A stretch of 63,845 bases of DNA, from assembly GCA_051876355.1 (NCBI GenBank), contig JBJEHU010000002.1, positions 1-63,845 of the forward strand. The letters run 5' to 3'. Positions within the stretch are counted from its first letter, which is position 1, and every line of letters starts with the position of its first letter. Source of the stretch: Olsenella_L sp051876355. GTDB taxonomy: Bacteria > Actinomycetota > Coriobacteriia > Coriobacteriales > Atopobiaceae. Positions 1 to 9,139 of this stretch are shown here, in pieces. The notes beneath the pieces are model-generated. The model saw only the letters and a list, made by a program, of their open reading frames with translations. It was not told the DNA's origin and did no database searches. A program made the position numbers and the translations under genes.

Positions 1-17
1 TGCCGGGGAGGGCATAG

Positions 18-227
18 CCACCATGGTTCAGTTCACACATTGTGCAGATGCCTCTCATAGATGGTAACAAGCGTATAGGCGCACATGCGATGTTGGTCTT
101 TCTTGCCCTGAACAAGATTGCAGTTGCCTACACACAAGATGAACTTTCTGATACGTTCTTGGCATTAGCAACAGGGACGCTCTCTCAGGAAGAACTTCTG
201 TATTGGATTGTCAATCATCAAAGATAA
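18..227 (+). pseudogene. Fic/Doc family C-terminal fragment, catalytic His lost
   Basis: The readable frame opens after a TAG at 15-17 and ends at 227. It contains DGNKRIGAHAMLVFLALN, the second half of the Fic/Doc active-site motif (HPFxxGNKR in active members), and ends as Doc-type toxins do. The residues before it read QMPLIDGNKR, so the catalytic histidine of HPF is replaced or deleted. No matching N-terminal Fic sequence is seen in any frame of the first 40 bases, although the window edge limits this. Fic enzymes AMPylate or phosphorylate target proteins. This copy looks truncated and inactive, a relic of a toxin gene. The 190 bases that follow (228-418) show nothing convincing. Confidence 0.6.
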
Positions 228-418
228 ATTCGGTGCCAGACACAGTCCAAAGGATGACTTGCTGGCTGGCTAGCGACATGGCATTAGTCGGTTATCTTGT
301 CGAAAGCCACCTTGTCACGATGAAGAACTCAGGGGATAGTCGTTTTCTTCCTGGACGGCTACCATCCTCGGGGCATCGATCTGCATCTATCGGAATCTGA
401 TCTTCCCGTACGTCCTTT

Positions 419-1069
419 TCACTCCGCCTCGGTATAGAACGCAATCTCAGGACAGAACTCCGGATCGCTATAGGCTTTTGCAATTTCCCCTACTGTCATC
501 CCTGCTACTTCACGGGCACTGTACATGCCATTGTCTGCAAGCATCCAGGCCTCTTCCCACCAGCCAGGATGGAGTGCCCAGATTTCCTTCCAGTCGCGCT
601 CAGAAACATAGTCTCCATCCTCATCGATCCTGAAGACCCCTGTACCGGAGGGAAACTCTTCCTGGACACGGCTATCAAGCTCATCGGCAGCTGCATCTAT
701 TGCATCGAGGACGGCTTGCCCTATTGGGTGAGGCGCAAACGCATCTTCCAGTTCATTGCTCCACGCTAGCGTCAGTGCTTCGGAGATGGAACAAGGCTGC
801 GCACAAGCCTGCGCAGTGTCCGTGCTACCACGGAGCACATCTGCTGCATCGACATACCCGTTCGAAATCAGCTGCCATGCCTTTGGCCAGCTAGCAGGAC
901 AGCCCTTCCAGGTTTCTTGCCATGCCCCTTCTCCCGCATAGGTTCCTTGGGCAAGACGGTAGATGCGCTCTCCCTCATGGAACTGCAGCGATGCTTTCTC
1001 GTAGAGCTCCTTGCCCCTAGCTTGGATCTCAACGAGCTCTGCCATATCGAGCACAGGCATATCTTCCAT
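419..1069 (-). CDS. hypothetical protein with duplicated Trp-rich motif
   Basis: 216 residues from ATG 1069, with AGGAGG at 1079-1084; a TTG six bases further up is less well spaced. I do not recognise the family. The protein is acidic and soluble and contains two copies of one motif about 110 residues apart: W-[QK]-E-[TI]-W-x3-P-x2-W-x-[KE]-A-W-x2-x2-NG (around residues 50-78 and 160-188). Each copy is preceded by a similar charged stretch, so the protein is probably two repeats of a domain of about 55 residues. It lies 64 bases downstream of the VWA gene on the same strand and may be the last gene of that operon. No signal peptide or membrane segment is seen. Function unknown. Confidence 0.75.
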   Translation of the reverse strand: MEDMPVLDMAELVEIQARGKELYEKASLQFHEGERIYRLAQGTYAGEGAWQETWKGCPASWPKAWQLISNGYVDAADVLRGSTDTAQACAQPCSISEALTLAWSNELEDAFAPHPIGQAVLDAIDAAADELDSRVQEEFPSGTGVFRIDEDGDYVSERDWKEIWALHPGWWEEAWMLADNGMYSAREVAGMTVGEIAKAYSDPEFCPEIAFYTEAE

Positions 1070-1133
1070 GGTCAAGGACCTCCTGCTGCTGCGTTTTCAG
1101 GATGCAGCGCAAGAGTATACGATCCTTCAGCCG

Positions 1134-3110
1134 CTACCCTCTCCTGCTTCTCAGGAATGCGGTCGTGACACCCTGCTTGAGCTGCTTCATGAGCTCTTCG
1201 GGGAGCTTCTCGACATGCTCTCCCAGATAGACGCCACGCTCTTCGAAGATGTAGGAGAAGACGGTCTGCGCCTCCTTGTCGTCGGCACGTCCGATCTCTA
1301 TGGCATGAATCTCGATACCTTTCTTCGTGAGCTCGTCCACGGCCTTCTTGGCAGCTCCCGGGAAGGACGACGCGCCATCCGTCACCTCGAACACGAGATG
1401 GATTTCGCGTCCCGACCTGAGCTCCTGAACCTCTTTCTGCCCTGTGGCAGAGACGATCTCTTCGAGGCAGGCTCCGTCATTCGTCGAGCCATCCGCGCCT
1501 TGGAGCCGCGCAATCGAAAGCATCTGGCCGGCTTTGTACTTCCTTCCCTGGTCCTCGAAGGCAAGCACCTTCCTGTGATGTGTGCCGAAGAGCCAGACTT
1601 CTGTCTCCACATCGATCTTCTCGTGGGCACGTGCCGCTGCCTCCGACAGATACTTCGAGAAGTCCTCGAGCGAGAGCAGGACGACAGCCAGAGCCTCGCG
1701 CGCCGGCTCCAATTTCCCTGACCTCATCGATCCCGAATTGTCTACGACGAAAGAGACCTTGAGGCACTTCGGCAGCTGCCTGTATTTCCTCTGGAGCTCG
1801 GTCGAGTCGAAGAAGGCAAGGTTCCTGTAGTTGTCGGTACGTTCCGCTTCGACAAGCGATGGCCAGCCATCTATCACGGCATGCGTATCGAGCTTGCCGG
1901 TCAGGGTGTGCTCGACCTTGACGGAAACCTCCTGCGCTGCCTCTCCTATGAGCTCATGCCAGTACTGCCTCATGCGCAGGCGTGCCGGACGCACAAGCGC
2001 CTCATAGTGGCCGAAGAGCTCTTCGTCTTCCTTCGTGACACCGAAAGGAGCAAGATCAGGTGTCCCTTCGATCAGATCCGTCGCTGCCTGGCGCCGCTCG
2101 TCCTGCGCTGCCTTGAGGCTCTTGAGCGCCTCCTTCTTCTGGGCACGTGCCATCTCGGGACCATGCCTGCGGGAGCGCTTCGTGCGGGAGGTGGAGCCGC
2201 CTCCCGCCTCTTCCTCGGTCGTCGCGCCATATTCCTTGCCTGCGATATCGCACTTCATGAGCTTCATCCGGGCAGGAAGGAGGAAGGTGCGCACGAAGGG
2301 GTCGCGACGCTCTATGCCAGCGCCGTCTTGAAGCAGCCGTACGAGCCCCTCGCGCACGAAGGCGAAGCGCTCTTTCCCCATCGTCCGCTCTTCGAGCACC
2401 TCTGCAATCTCGGGCTCCTCGAGAGACTCCGTCCCGTACCACTCGGCCTGAAGTATTGATGGCCCCAGAAGCGGTGCCAGCTCCTTCGGATGGAGCACGG
2501 ATGGGAACTGGCCCTCCCAGAGAAGCATGGTCCTGACCTCGTCTGCGACTTTCTCGTCGAGATAGCGCGGAGCCCGGAGGCGCACTTCGAGCATCTGCGT
2601 CCATTCGTCTGCGATATCGAGGAAGTCGAGCACCTTCTCCTGCATGTTTGGAAGGACGATCTCCGGCTGGTATGCCTTGTCATCTTCCAGCCCCAGCTCC
2701 TTAACGCGGGCAAGCAGCGCCTGCGTGAGCTCCTGCGCTTCGGGCAGAAACGTCTCGGGCCGGGCAAGGTAGATGCCAGGATGTGCGCGCCAGTCCGGGT
2801 AGAGTGCCAGCGCCTCATAGACATGGAAGAGGAAGCGGTCCTCGGAAAACGGCATCTCCTGGAAGAAGGCGAGAGGAACGATAAGGGAAGGCTCCTTCGG
2901 CCTGAGCTCGAAGCGCTCCGCCTTGTCGTCGAGCACCGTGCGCAGGCGCATGTCGCCCGAGAAGAGGACGATCAGCTGCTCATGGGCAGCCAAGATCTCT
3001 TCGCACTGCTTCCTGAAGGCAGGAGAGACCTCTTTGGGAACGCTGTCGCTTCTTCCCTCTTCCTCATCGTAGAGGTGGTCTGCAATCTTTCCGTAGGTTT
3101 CCTTACGCAT
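1134..3110 (-). CDS. VWA-domain (MIDAS) protein, partner of a MoxR-like ATPase
   Basis: 658 residues. The ATG at 3110 overlaps the stop of the upstream gene (ATGCGTAA, 8 bases), which implies translational coupling. The C-terminal third is a von Willebrand A domain: VVDNSGSM at about residue 454-461 gives the DxSxS metal site, followed by a GSTND segment (MIDAS Thr) and EVTDGASS (MIDAS Asp). The arrangement resembles CobT/YehP-type VWA proteins that work with MoxR AAA ATPases, in which the VWA subunit presents substrates for remodelling. The N-terminal 400 residues are helical and charged, with no recognised domain. There is no signal peptide, so it is cytoplasmic. The role is inferred from family and context; the target is unknown. 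Confidence 0.85.
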   Translation of the reverse strand: MRKETYGKIADHLYDEEEGRSDSVPKEVSPAFRKQCEEILAAHEQLIVLFSGDMRLRTVLDDKAERFELRPKEPSLIVPLAFFQEMPFSEDRFLFHVYEALALYPDWRAHPGIYLARPETFLPEAQELTQALLARVKELGLEDDKAYQPEIVLPNMQEKVLDFLDIADEWTQMLEVRLRAPRYLDEKVADEVRTMLLWEGQFPSVLHPKELAPLLGPSILQAEWYGTESLEEPEIAEVLEERTMGKERFAFVREGLVRLLQDGAGIERRDPFVRTFLLPARMKLMKCDIAGKEYGATTEEEAGGGSTSRTKRSRRHGPEMARAQKKEALKSLKAAQDERRQAATDLIEGTPDLAPFGVTKEDEELFGHYEALVRPARLRMRQYWHELIGEAAQEVSVKVEHTLTGKLDTHAVIDGWPSLVEAERTDNYRNLAFFDSTELQRKYRQLPKCLKVSFVVDNSGSMRSGKLEPAREALAVVLLSLEDFSKYLSEAAARAHEKIDVETEVWLFGTHHRKVLAFEDQGRKYKAGQMLSIARLQGADGSTNDGACLEEIVSATGQKEVQELRSGREIHLVFEVTDGASSFPGAAKKAVDELTKKGIEIHAIEIGRADDKEAQTVFSYIFEERGVYLGEHVEKLPEELMKQLKQGVTTAFLRSRRG

Positions 3111-3750
3111 AGAGCGGCTCCCTGAGAAGCTGGCTCTCCGTCTCGAGGCGTGAGTATGAGAGGCGCTCGAGCGCGCCATCCACATCGACGAAGAGGACAG
3201 ATGAGTGGGACTCCTGACAAAGCCTCGTCGGGAAGGCATCCTCCACAAGAGGCACCGGTGCCATCTGCCACGTGAGATTTCTCTCCAGAAGGTAGGCTGC
3301 ACCTTCATCCGTGAAGGCGAATGCAGTCACACCATCTGTCGTGGTGCACCAGAGGTTCCCCTTCAGGGCAATCCCTTGGATCTTCTGCCCTCCGTCTGAC
3401 TCTTCGACCTCTACCGGAAGCTCCGGCATCTCGAGCTCGGCATCCTCGCCGAGATGCTCCTCCACAAGGGCAATGACAGAGTCCGGCAGGCCTGATTCGG
3501 AGATCTTCGAGACGTCGCTGCAGAGGACTTGGCGCCTGCCGCCCATGGGACGGGTCTTGATCAGGCGTTCGCGGGCATAGGGCAGGGCCTCGACCAGAAG
3601 CGAGCGTTCCTCTTCCTCCAGCTCCTCGAGCTCACGTGCCAGGGCTGAAGGAGTGCTACCTTCAGCCAGGGCTTGGGCAATCTTCGGCTGCAGCGCCTGG
3701 ACCCGTGCCTTGAAGGCATGGGCACGCTCTTTGAGCTCTATGCCTTCCAC
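3103..3750 (-). CDS. hypothetical protein between MoxR-like ATPase and VWA genes
   Basis: 215 residues from GTG 3750, two bases after the ATPase stop (TAG CC GTG). An AGGAG lies inside the end of the ATPase gene. The first 65 residues are strongly helical and rich in Glu/Arg/Leu (probable coiled coil); the rest is mixed alpha/beta with no motif I recognise. It overlaps the following VWA gene by 8 bases, so the three proteins are probably made together and may form one complex. Many MoxR-VWA loci carry such a third, lineage-specific protein, often an adaptor. The assignment rests on context only. Confidence 0.8.
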   Translation of the reverse strand: MEGIELKERAHAFKARVQALQPKIAQALAEGSTPSALARELEELEEEERSLLVEALPYARERLIKTRPMGGRRQVLCSDVSKISESGLPDSVIALVEEHLGEDAELEMPELPVEVEESDGGQKIQGIALKGNLWCTTTDGVTAFAFTDEGAAYLLERNLTWQMAPVPLVEDAFPTRLCQESHSSVLFVDVDGALERLSYSRLETESQLLREPLYA

Positions 3751-3752
3751 GG

Positions 3753-5675
3753 CTACTCCTGGCTCTCCGGGAAGAGCGCGTCGAGGACCCGTACGCCTGC
3801 TCCGAGCGTGCGGGCATGGTCTGCCACGTCCTCTGCGACAGAGATGTCCTGGTCGGCAGAGCCGTCTATCTGGATGTCCTCTGCAAGGTCTTCCGGCAGC
3901 TCAGTCCTTGCCGGACCATTTCCGAAGAGGAGATAGACGACGTCTTCGACGCTCAGATGCTCGAGCGGACGTGCCTCATACACATACGGCGCACACCTTA
4001 TGTCCTCATAGCCCAAGGCCGCTGCACCACGCGCACGTACCGGCACCTTCCAGCCATCTGCCTCCTGGAAAAACCCATAGCGGACGGCAAGGCCCAGAAG
4101 CAGGTTCCTGTCATCGGCATTCGTCACGGTCGAGAGGAACGCATCCCAGAGCGCAAGCGAGAGGTCGACCTCCTCGCCCTGGTTCCAGAAGTCCAGCACA
4201 TGCATGAGGTTGCGGATGGAAAGGACGCCTTCGGAAAGCGTCGGCGTATCCGCATCCGAGCCAAGCTCCGAGACCCCTTCGAAGATGTTCTGGCTCATGC
4301 GTGCAAGCTCGGCAAGCTGCCAGAGGAGCTCGAGCGTATGCCCCGCATCGGGGATATCGAGCGAGCCATCCTCGTTCAGGAGATGCTCGACGATGAGGCG
4401 GAAGAGCTCCGAGGGTGTCGTGTCGGTGCGCTCCTTGAGCGTTCCTTCTGTCGCCTGCGGCACGTAGTTGTAGACGATCGTCGTGAAGCGGGACTGGAAG
4501 GCGGGATTCAGGGCATTCGTGCCTTCGTAGCTCACCTGCTGGGTCGAGAGGTTGCCCGTGCCGATGAGGCAGAAGCCGGGCTTGATCTCGACCTTGCCGA
4601 CACCTGCGACATAGGCCTCCTGCCCGGCGTGATGCTGGAGGATATCGTTCAAGGCTATGAGGTTCGGCATCGCAATGGCGTTCATCTCGTCGATGATGAC
4701 AGGACGGCCCTGCCTGAGGGCAAGGAGCACTTCCTTGTCGACCTTCTTGACGACGGTGCCGAAGCCTGAGGCATCGGCGACCGCGAGGTCCGAATACGTC
4801 TTCCAGGCACCTTCGACGACCTTCTCCTTCACGGAGTGGTCAAGCGTGGAAAGCTCGTCTGCATGCTCCCTGATATAGTCCCTGAAGCTGTCAAGGAGCT
4901 GCGAGAGCGCTTCTGTCTCCCCCTTCCCCATCCCTGCGTGGGAAAGGACCAGGCTCTTCTCCGAGAAGAGGTCCTCAGCCGTGAGGTTGTGGGAGCCCGA
5001 GACAAGATAGGGACGGAAGTCCTCCGGCATGTTCTTGCCTGAAGCTTCCTGCCACACCTCGTCGAAGTGCTGAACAGCTTCCCCGCGGGTGGCAGAGGCA
5101 TGTTCCTGCCGCCAGGCTGCCATCGCCTCTGCCGCCTGATGCCTTCTGGCACGCTCTGCGCTGTAGTCCTCTGCTGCCTCGACCGCGAGCTGCGTCTTGC
5201 CAGATCCCAGATGTCCCACAAGATAGACCGGGATGCCGGCGTCGAGCGAGGAGGCTATTGCCTTCCTGGCGCGTGCCACATAGCCCGTATCGATGAGGCG
5301 GCCTGATTTCTGCTCTTCGATGTCGCGTGAGAGCTCCTGCCGCTTCGCGACGAAGAAGGCGTCGGCATCCTTCTCCAGGAGCTGGCGGCGGCGCTTCTCG
5401 AGCTCAGCGATCCTGCACGCATGTGCACGGGTCTCTGTGGTCGATCTCCTCTCATGGAGAAGCGAGGCCTCTCTGCTCCTGTCGCGGGCCTCTGCCAGGC
5501 AGAAGCGCTCGTAGCGCTCCTCGGCGTCGATCGCACCAAGTTCAGCCTCTGCCTCTTCGCGCGCCTTCTGGACATAGCTCTCGTAGCGGCCAAGAAGCCC
5601 AGATTCGCCTCTCTCCTCCTTGGCCCCTCTTGCAGCTGCCCTGCGTTCGCACTCTATCTCGGATAGCCTTGCCAT
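3753..5675 (-). CDS. MoxR-like AAA ATPase with long N-terminal coiled coil
   Basis: 640 residues from ATG 5675, preceded by GGAAAG; a longer in-frame extension upstream lacks a better site. Residues 1-130 are almost entirely charged helix (coiled coil). The AAA core follows: Walker A GHLGSGKT at about 154-161, Walker B VIIDEMNAI with Asp329/Glu330, then a sensor segment GTGNLSTQQ and an arginine-bearing PAFQSRF. This is the MoxR/midasin-like AAA class, whose members act as ATP-driven chaperones with VWA partners. It is the first gene of a tightly spaced operon with the two genes downstream. The large N-terminal coiled coil is unusual for MoxR and may anchor a partner. Confidence 0.85.
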   Translation of the reverse strand: MARLSEIECERRAAARGAKEERGESGLLGRYESYVQKAREEAEAELGAIDAEERYERFCLAEARDRSREASLLHERRSTTETRAHACRIAELEKRRRQLLEKDADAFFVAKRQELSRDIEEQKSGRLIDTGYVARARKAIASSLDAGIPVYLVGHLGSGKTQLAVEAAEDYSAERARRHQAAEAMAAWRQEHASATRGEAVQHFDEVWQEASGKNMPEDFRPYLVSGSHNLTAEDLFSEKSLVLSHAGMGKGETEALSQLLDSFRDYIREHADELSTLDHSVKEKVVEGAWKTYSDLAVADASGFGTVVKKVDKEVLLALRQGRPVIIDEMNAIAMPNLIALNDILQHHAGQEAYVAGVGKVEIKPGFCLIGTGNLSTQQVSYEGTNALNPAFQSRFTTIVYNYVPQATEGTLKERTDTTPSELFRLIVEHLLNEDGSLDIPDAGHTLELLWQLAELARMSQNIFEGVSELGSDADTPTLSEGVLSIRNLMHVLDFWNQGEEVDLSLALWDAFLSTVTNADDRNLLLGLAVRYGFFQEADGWKVPVRARGAAALGYEDIRCAPYVYEARPLEHLSVEDVVYLLFGNGPARTELPEDLAEDIQIDGSADQDISVAEDVADHARTLGAGVRVLDALFPESQE

Positions 5676-5714
5676 GCCCGCTCTTTCCGGGGATGAGTCC
5701 CCTCTGCTGATAGA

Positions 5715-5745
5715 GCCGGGCCCATGCACACGGCACAGGCCCGGC
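5715..5745 (-). terminator. hairpin after oleate hydratase
   Basis: The 8-bp arms GCCGGGCC (5715-5722) and GGCCCGGC (5738-5745) pair perfectly. The hairpin lies between the oleate hydratase stop and the start of the ATPase operon, both on the minus strand. There is no strong T run, so it may only partly terminate. Confidence 0.55.
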
Positions 5746-5769
5746 ATATCCTGCCTCTGCAGGTCAAGA

Positions 5770-7569
5770 TCAGATGATGTTGTACTCCTTCAGGAGCAGC
5801 TCGATATCCGTGCCCTTGATCTTCTTCTCGATCTGGTGCCTCACGAGCGCCGGAATCTTGATCTCCGGCTTCTCGCCGTCGAGCATCTCCGATGCTGCAT
5901 TGAGGAGATAGCGGATATCGTAGCGGCTCGGGAACACCTCAGGCACGGCGCGCTCGACGCCGGCGAGGATATAGACAGCCTCCATGGCCGTACGGCCCGA
6001 GTACTCGATCGTGAAGACCGTATCCCTGCCCGGCTCGTCCATCGTCTCTGCGAACTGGCCCAGGAAGGCGAAGTTCACGGCGTTCTTCGGGACGACATAC
6101 GGGCGGTCGCCGAAGGAGCGGCGCAGGAACATCGACGTGATGAACGGCATCATGACCGGCACGGCGTGGCAGGTATCGGCAAGCTCCTCGATCTGGTCGA
6201 GCGGAGCGCCGATGTGGTAGAGCCACTCCTCCGTGATCTCGCGGCCCGTGCAGTCCTTCAAAGGCTTCTTCACGTAGTTTCCCGGCACATCGGTGAAGAG
6301 GCCATAGACCCAGACCTCGAAGTCCTTGTCAGGCTGGCCGTAGTACTGCTCCTGGCGGTTGATCGTCCAGCTCATGAGCCAGTTCGAATCCTTGGCAGAC
6401 ACGATGCCGCCCGTGCAGATGTGGCCGCCATACGGGCTTCTCTTCGTGATCTTCTCGACGAGGTCCACGACCCTCGGATCGGATGCCGTGATCGTGCAGG
6501 ACTCCCAGTTCGACTCCTCCGGGTGTCCGCAGAAGACCTCAGGATGGCCGAACTCGTCAGACTGCGCAGCGATGTTCTTCCACATCTCCCAGCAGCCGCC
6601 GAGCTTCGGATCCCACGGTGCCGGCGTATCGGTCGAGCCATACGTCGAGCTTTCCGTCATCGATCCATTCGTGATGAAGCAGAGGTCGTTCGGCGTGAGG
6701 TCGATCGAGATATCGTTGCCGTCCTTGTCGTGTGCGACGATCTTCTTTGCGACCTTCTTCTCCGGCGTGATGTCGAACTCGACGTTGGTGACCGTGACGC
6801 CGTAGCGGAACTCGACACCTGCAGCCTTGAGGTAGTTGATCATCGGGGTGACGAAGTCCGTGAACTGGTCGCGGCGGCAGAACTGGAGTGCCGAAAGGTC
6901 GGCAAGGCCGCCGACGTGGTGGATGAAGCGGTTCATATAGAGCTTCATCTCGAGGGCAGAGTGCCAGTTCTCGAAGGCGAACATCGTGCGCCAGTAGCAC
7001 CAGAAGTCAGAATGCAGCAGGTCGTCAGAGAAGATCTCCTCGATGGACTTGCCCTGGAGCGACTCGTCGCTCATCATCAGGAAGTTCGCGAGCTCCATCG
7101 CGTTCTTCTGGCCGAGATTGAACTTGCCGTTGTCGTAGCGCTGGCCACGGTTCGTCGTGATGCGGCAGTTCGAGAAGTTCGGGTCGTCCTTGTTGATGTA
7201 ATAGAGGTGGTCGAGGACCGAGACATTCGGGTCCTCCACGGAAGGCAGCGAGTGGAAGAGGTCCCAGAGCACCTCGAAGTGGTGTCCCATCTCGCGGCCG
7301 CCACGGGCCACATAGCCGACATTCTCGATGACCTTGCCGTCGAGGCAGCCGCCAGGGATATCGAGCTGCTCGAGGAAGTGGATCTTCGAGCCATCCATAT
7401 GGGCATCGCGGACCAGGAAGCAGCCGGCAGCCAGGGCGCCGATGCCCGTGCCGATCAGATAGGCGCTCTTATCGTCTATGCCCTTCGGCTTGCGCGTATG
7501 GATCAGTGCGTCATAGTCGCCGCAGAAGAAAGAAAGGCGGGGATCCTTCGACTTGATATGGTAGTCCAT
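5770..7569 (-). CDS. ohyA: oleate hydratase
   Basis: 599 residues, close to the usual length of the 67 kDa myosin-cross-reactive-antigen family. Oleate hydratase (EC 4.2.1.53) adds water to the cis-9 double bond of oleate or linoleate to give 10-hydroxy fatty acids, using FAD as a structural cofactor. The FAD-binding glycine motif GTGIGALAAG starts near residue 40 and the family signature RGGREMGHHFE follows near residue 90; sequence similarity runs the full length. The start has a good GAGGAG site. Gut bacteria use the enzyme to detoxify unsaturated fatty acids. It appears to be a single-gene unit with a hairpin after its stop and a palindrome in its promoter region. Confidence 0.95.
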   Translation of the reverse strand: MDYHIKSKDPRLSFFCGDYDALIHTRKPKGIDDKSAYLIGTGIGALAAGCFLVRDAHMDGSKIHFLEQLDIPGGCLDGKVIENVGYVARGGREMGHHFEVLWDLFHSLPSVEDPNVSVLDHLYYINKDDPNFSNCRITTNRGQRYDNGKFNLGQKNAMELANFLMMSDESLQGKSIEEIFSDDLLHSDFWCYWRTMFAFENWHSALEMKLYMNRFIHHVGGLADLSALQFCRRDQFTDFVTPMINYLKAAGVEFRYGVTVTNVEFDITPEKKVAKKIVAHDKDGNDISIDLTPNDLCFITNGSMTESSTYGSTDTPAPWDPKLGGCWEMWKNIAAQSDEFGHPEVFCGHPEESNWESCTITASDPRVVDLVEKITKRSPYGGHICTGGIVSAKDSNWLMSWTINRQEQYYGQPDKDFEVWVYGLFTDVPGNYVKKPLKDCTGREITEEWLYHIGAPLDQIEELADTCHAVPVMMPFITSMFLRRSFGDRPYVVPKNAVNFAFLGQFAETMDEPGRDTVFTIEYSGRTAMEAVYILAGVERAVPEVFPSRYDIRYLLNAASEMLDGEKPEIKIPALVRHQIEKKIKGTDIELLLKEYNII

Positions 7570-7604
7570 CAGGCACTCCTCTTCTGAATACGGACGGGCC
7601 CTAT

Positions 7605-7623
7605 TTTTGAACCCGTGTCAAAA
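7605..7623. promoter_or_regulatory. palindrome in the ohyA promoter region
   Basis: TTTTGA (7605-7610) and TCAAAA (7618-7623) form a perfect inverted repeat with a 7-base spacer, about 35 bases upstream of the ohyA start. Read on the minus strand, the site contains TTGACA, a consensus -35 hexamer. A repressor bound here could block transcription. The regulator is unknown. Confidence 0.45.
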
Positions 7624-7727
7624 CGTTGACACCTATACCCCGCTCATTCGGCTTTAAAACGCACGAAGGCCTGTTTTCTGCGGACGGTTGCGGATTTACG
7701 GACACCTGTCTGTTTTCGTCCCGCGCT

Positions 7728-8963
7728 CTACGCAGTCTCGCGTACGCCGTTTCTGAACCGCATGTAGAGCGGCAGGAAGAGGCAGGAGACACCAAGCGCG
7801 CCTGCAAGCGCAAGCCCGCCGCCGAGGATGCCAAGCGATGCCGCGCCGAGCCCGTCCAGGGCCGCGCCGCCGAGAGCGGTGCCCGTGCCTATCCCTAAGT
7901 TGTAGAGCCCTGAATACGTTGCCATGGCCACAGAAGCATCCTGTGGATCTGCGATCTCGATGATCAAGGCCTGGAAGGCGATGCCGAAGGAAGTGAGGCC
8001 GAGGCTCCAGGCTGCCATGACCAGAGATTCTGTCACAGGGCTTGCCGATGCCGGCAGAAGCGCCAAGAGCGCTGCTGCGACGAGCATGCAGGAAAGGGCA
8101 AGATAGCTCCTCCGGTGCGTCGCATAGAGCTTTCCGAAGAGGGCCGAGGCCACAAGGCCGGAAACGCCGAAGAGCACGAGCGCAGCCGTGATGCCGGAAG
8201 CGGAGAACGAAGCCACATCCTCGAGATAGGGCTCGATATAGCCATAGGCCACATAGTGCCCCGATGCCAAAAGCACGGTGACGCAGAAGAGGACCGCCAA
8301 GGGGGCCGTGCGGAAGAGTCCCGGCAGGCGCTTGAGCGTGAAGCGCTCGACGTGTGCAAGCTCCGGGAAGATACGGAAGAGGAAGGCAAGATCGATGAGG
8401 GCCACCACGCCTACCAGCGCGAATGCCATCCTCCAGCCCACGGCGAGACCGATGGCTCGGCCCAGCGGCATGCCGGCAATCTGTGCGATCGAGGTGCCCG
8501 TCGCGACGATGCTCATGGCCCCTGCCTCATGCGCAGGGCCTGCGACCCGTGCCGCACAGATCATAACGATCGACCAGAAGATCGCATGCGCGCATGCAAC
8601 GACAAGGCGTGCGATGATCAGAAAGCCATAGGACATGGCCACGGCCGAGAGGATCTGCCCTGCCGCGAAGAGGGCGATGACCGCGAGCAGGAGCTCGCGG
8701 AAGCCGAAGCGCGAGGCTCCGACCATCAAGGGCAGCGAGAGTGCGGCCACGCCCCAGGCATAGACGGAGATCATGATGCCTGCCTGGGCATCGGTGAGCG
8801 CAAAGCTTGCCGCGATATCGGAGAGGAGCCCCACCGGCATGAACTCCGAGGTATTGAAGACGAATGCCGCAACGACAAGGCCTGCCAATGCGAGCACCTG
8901 GCGACGTGTGAGCGCAGCCTCTGCGTCCGTTGCTTTCTCAGCCAATCTGCCATCACCTTTCAT
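7728..8963 (-). CDS. MFS transporter, sugar-efflux/multidrug (AraJ/SotB) type
   Basis: 411 residues with about 12 hydrophobic segments. The opening helix contains NTSEFMPVGLLSDIA, a hallmark of the AraJ/SotB/NepI subgroup of drug:H+ antiporters, which export sugars, nucleosides or drugs. A charged 20-residue N-terminus precedes the first helix. It is transcribed divergently from a second, distantly related MFS gene with 176 bases between the starts. The substrate cannot be read from sequence. Confidence 0.85.
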   Translation of the reverse strand: MKGDGRLAEKATDAEAALTRRQVLALAGLVVAAFVFNTSEFMPVGLLSDIAASFALTDAQAGIMISVYAWGVAALSLPLMVGASRFGFRELLLAVIALFAAGQILSAVAMSYGFLIIARLVVACAHAIFWSIVMICAARVAGPAHEAGAMSIVATGTSIAQIAGMPLGRAIGLAVGWRMAFALVGVVALIDLAFLFRIFPELAHVERFTLKRLPGLFRTAPLAVLFCVTVLLASGHYVAYGYIEPYLEDVASFSASGITAALVLFGVSGLVASALFGKLYATHRRSYLALSCMLVAAALLALLPASASPVTESLVMAAWSLGLTSFGIAFQALIIEIADPQDASVAMATYSGLYNLGIGTGTALGGAALDGLGAASLGILGGGLALAGALGVSCLFLPLYMRFRNGVRETA

Positions 8964-9139
8964 GCTGCTTTCTCGACCACCACAGCATGGCAGAGTCAGG
9001 CAGAGACTGGCATATCAGATGCAGAACAGCACCAAGGCAGCACAGCAAACATGGCACAGGTATGGAAATGGGAGGAGCTGGTATCCCTAATGTTAGGCTG
9101 GTCCTGCTCGATACCTGATCTGAAAGCGAGGCTTGCACC

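Noticed and set aside
5620..7587. 655-residue open frame opposite oleate hydratase
   Set aside because: Same shadow effect; the minus strand gives a complete known enzyme with a ribosome site.
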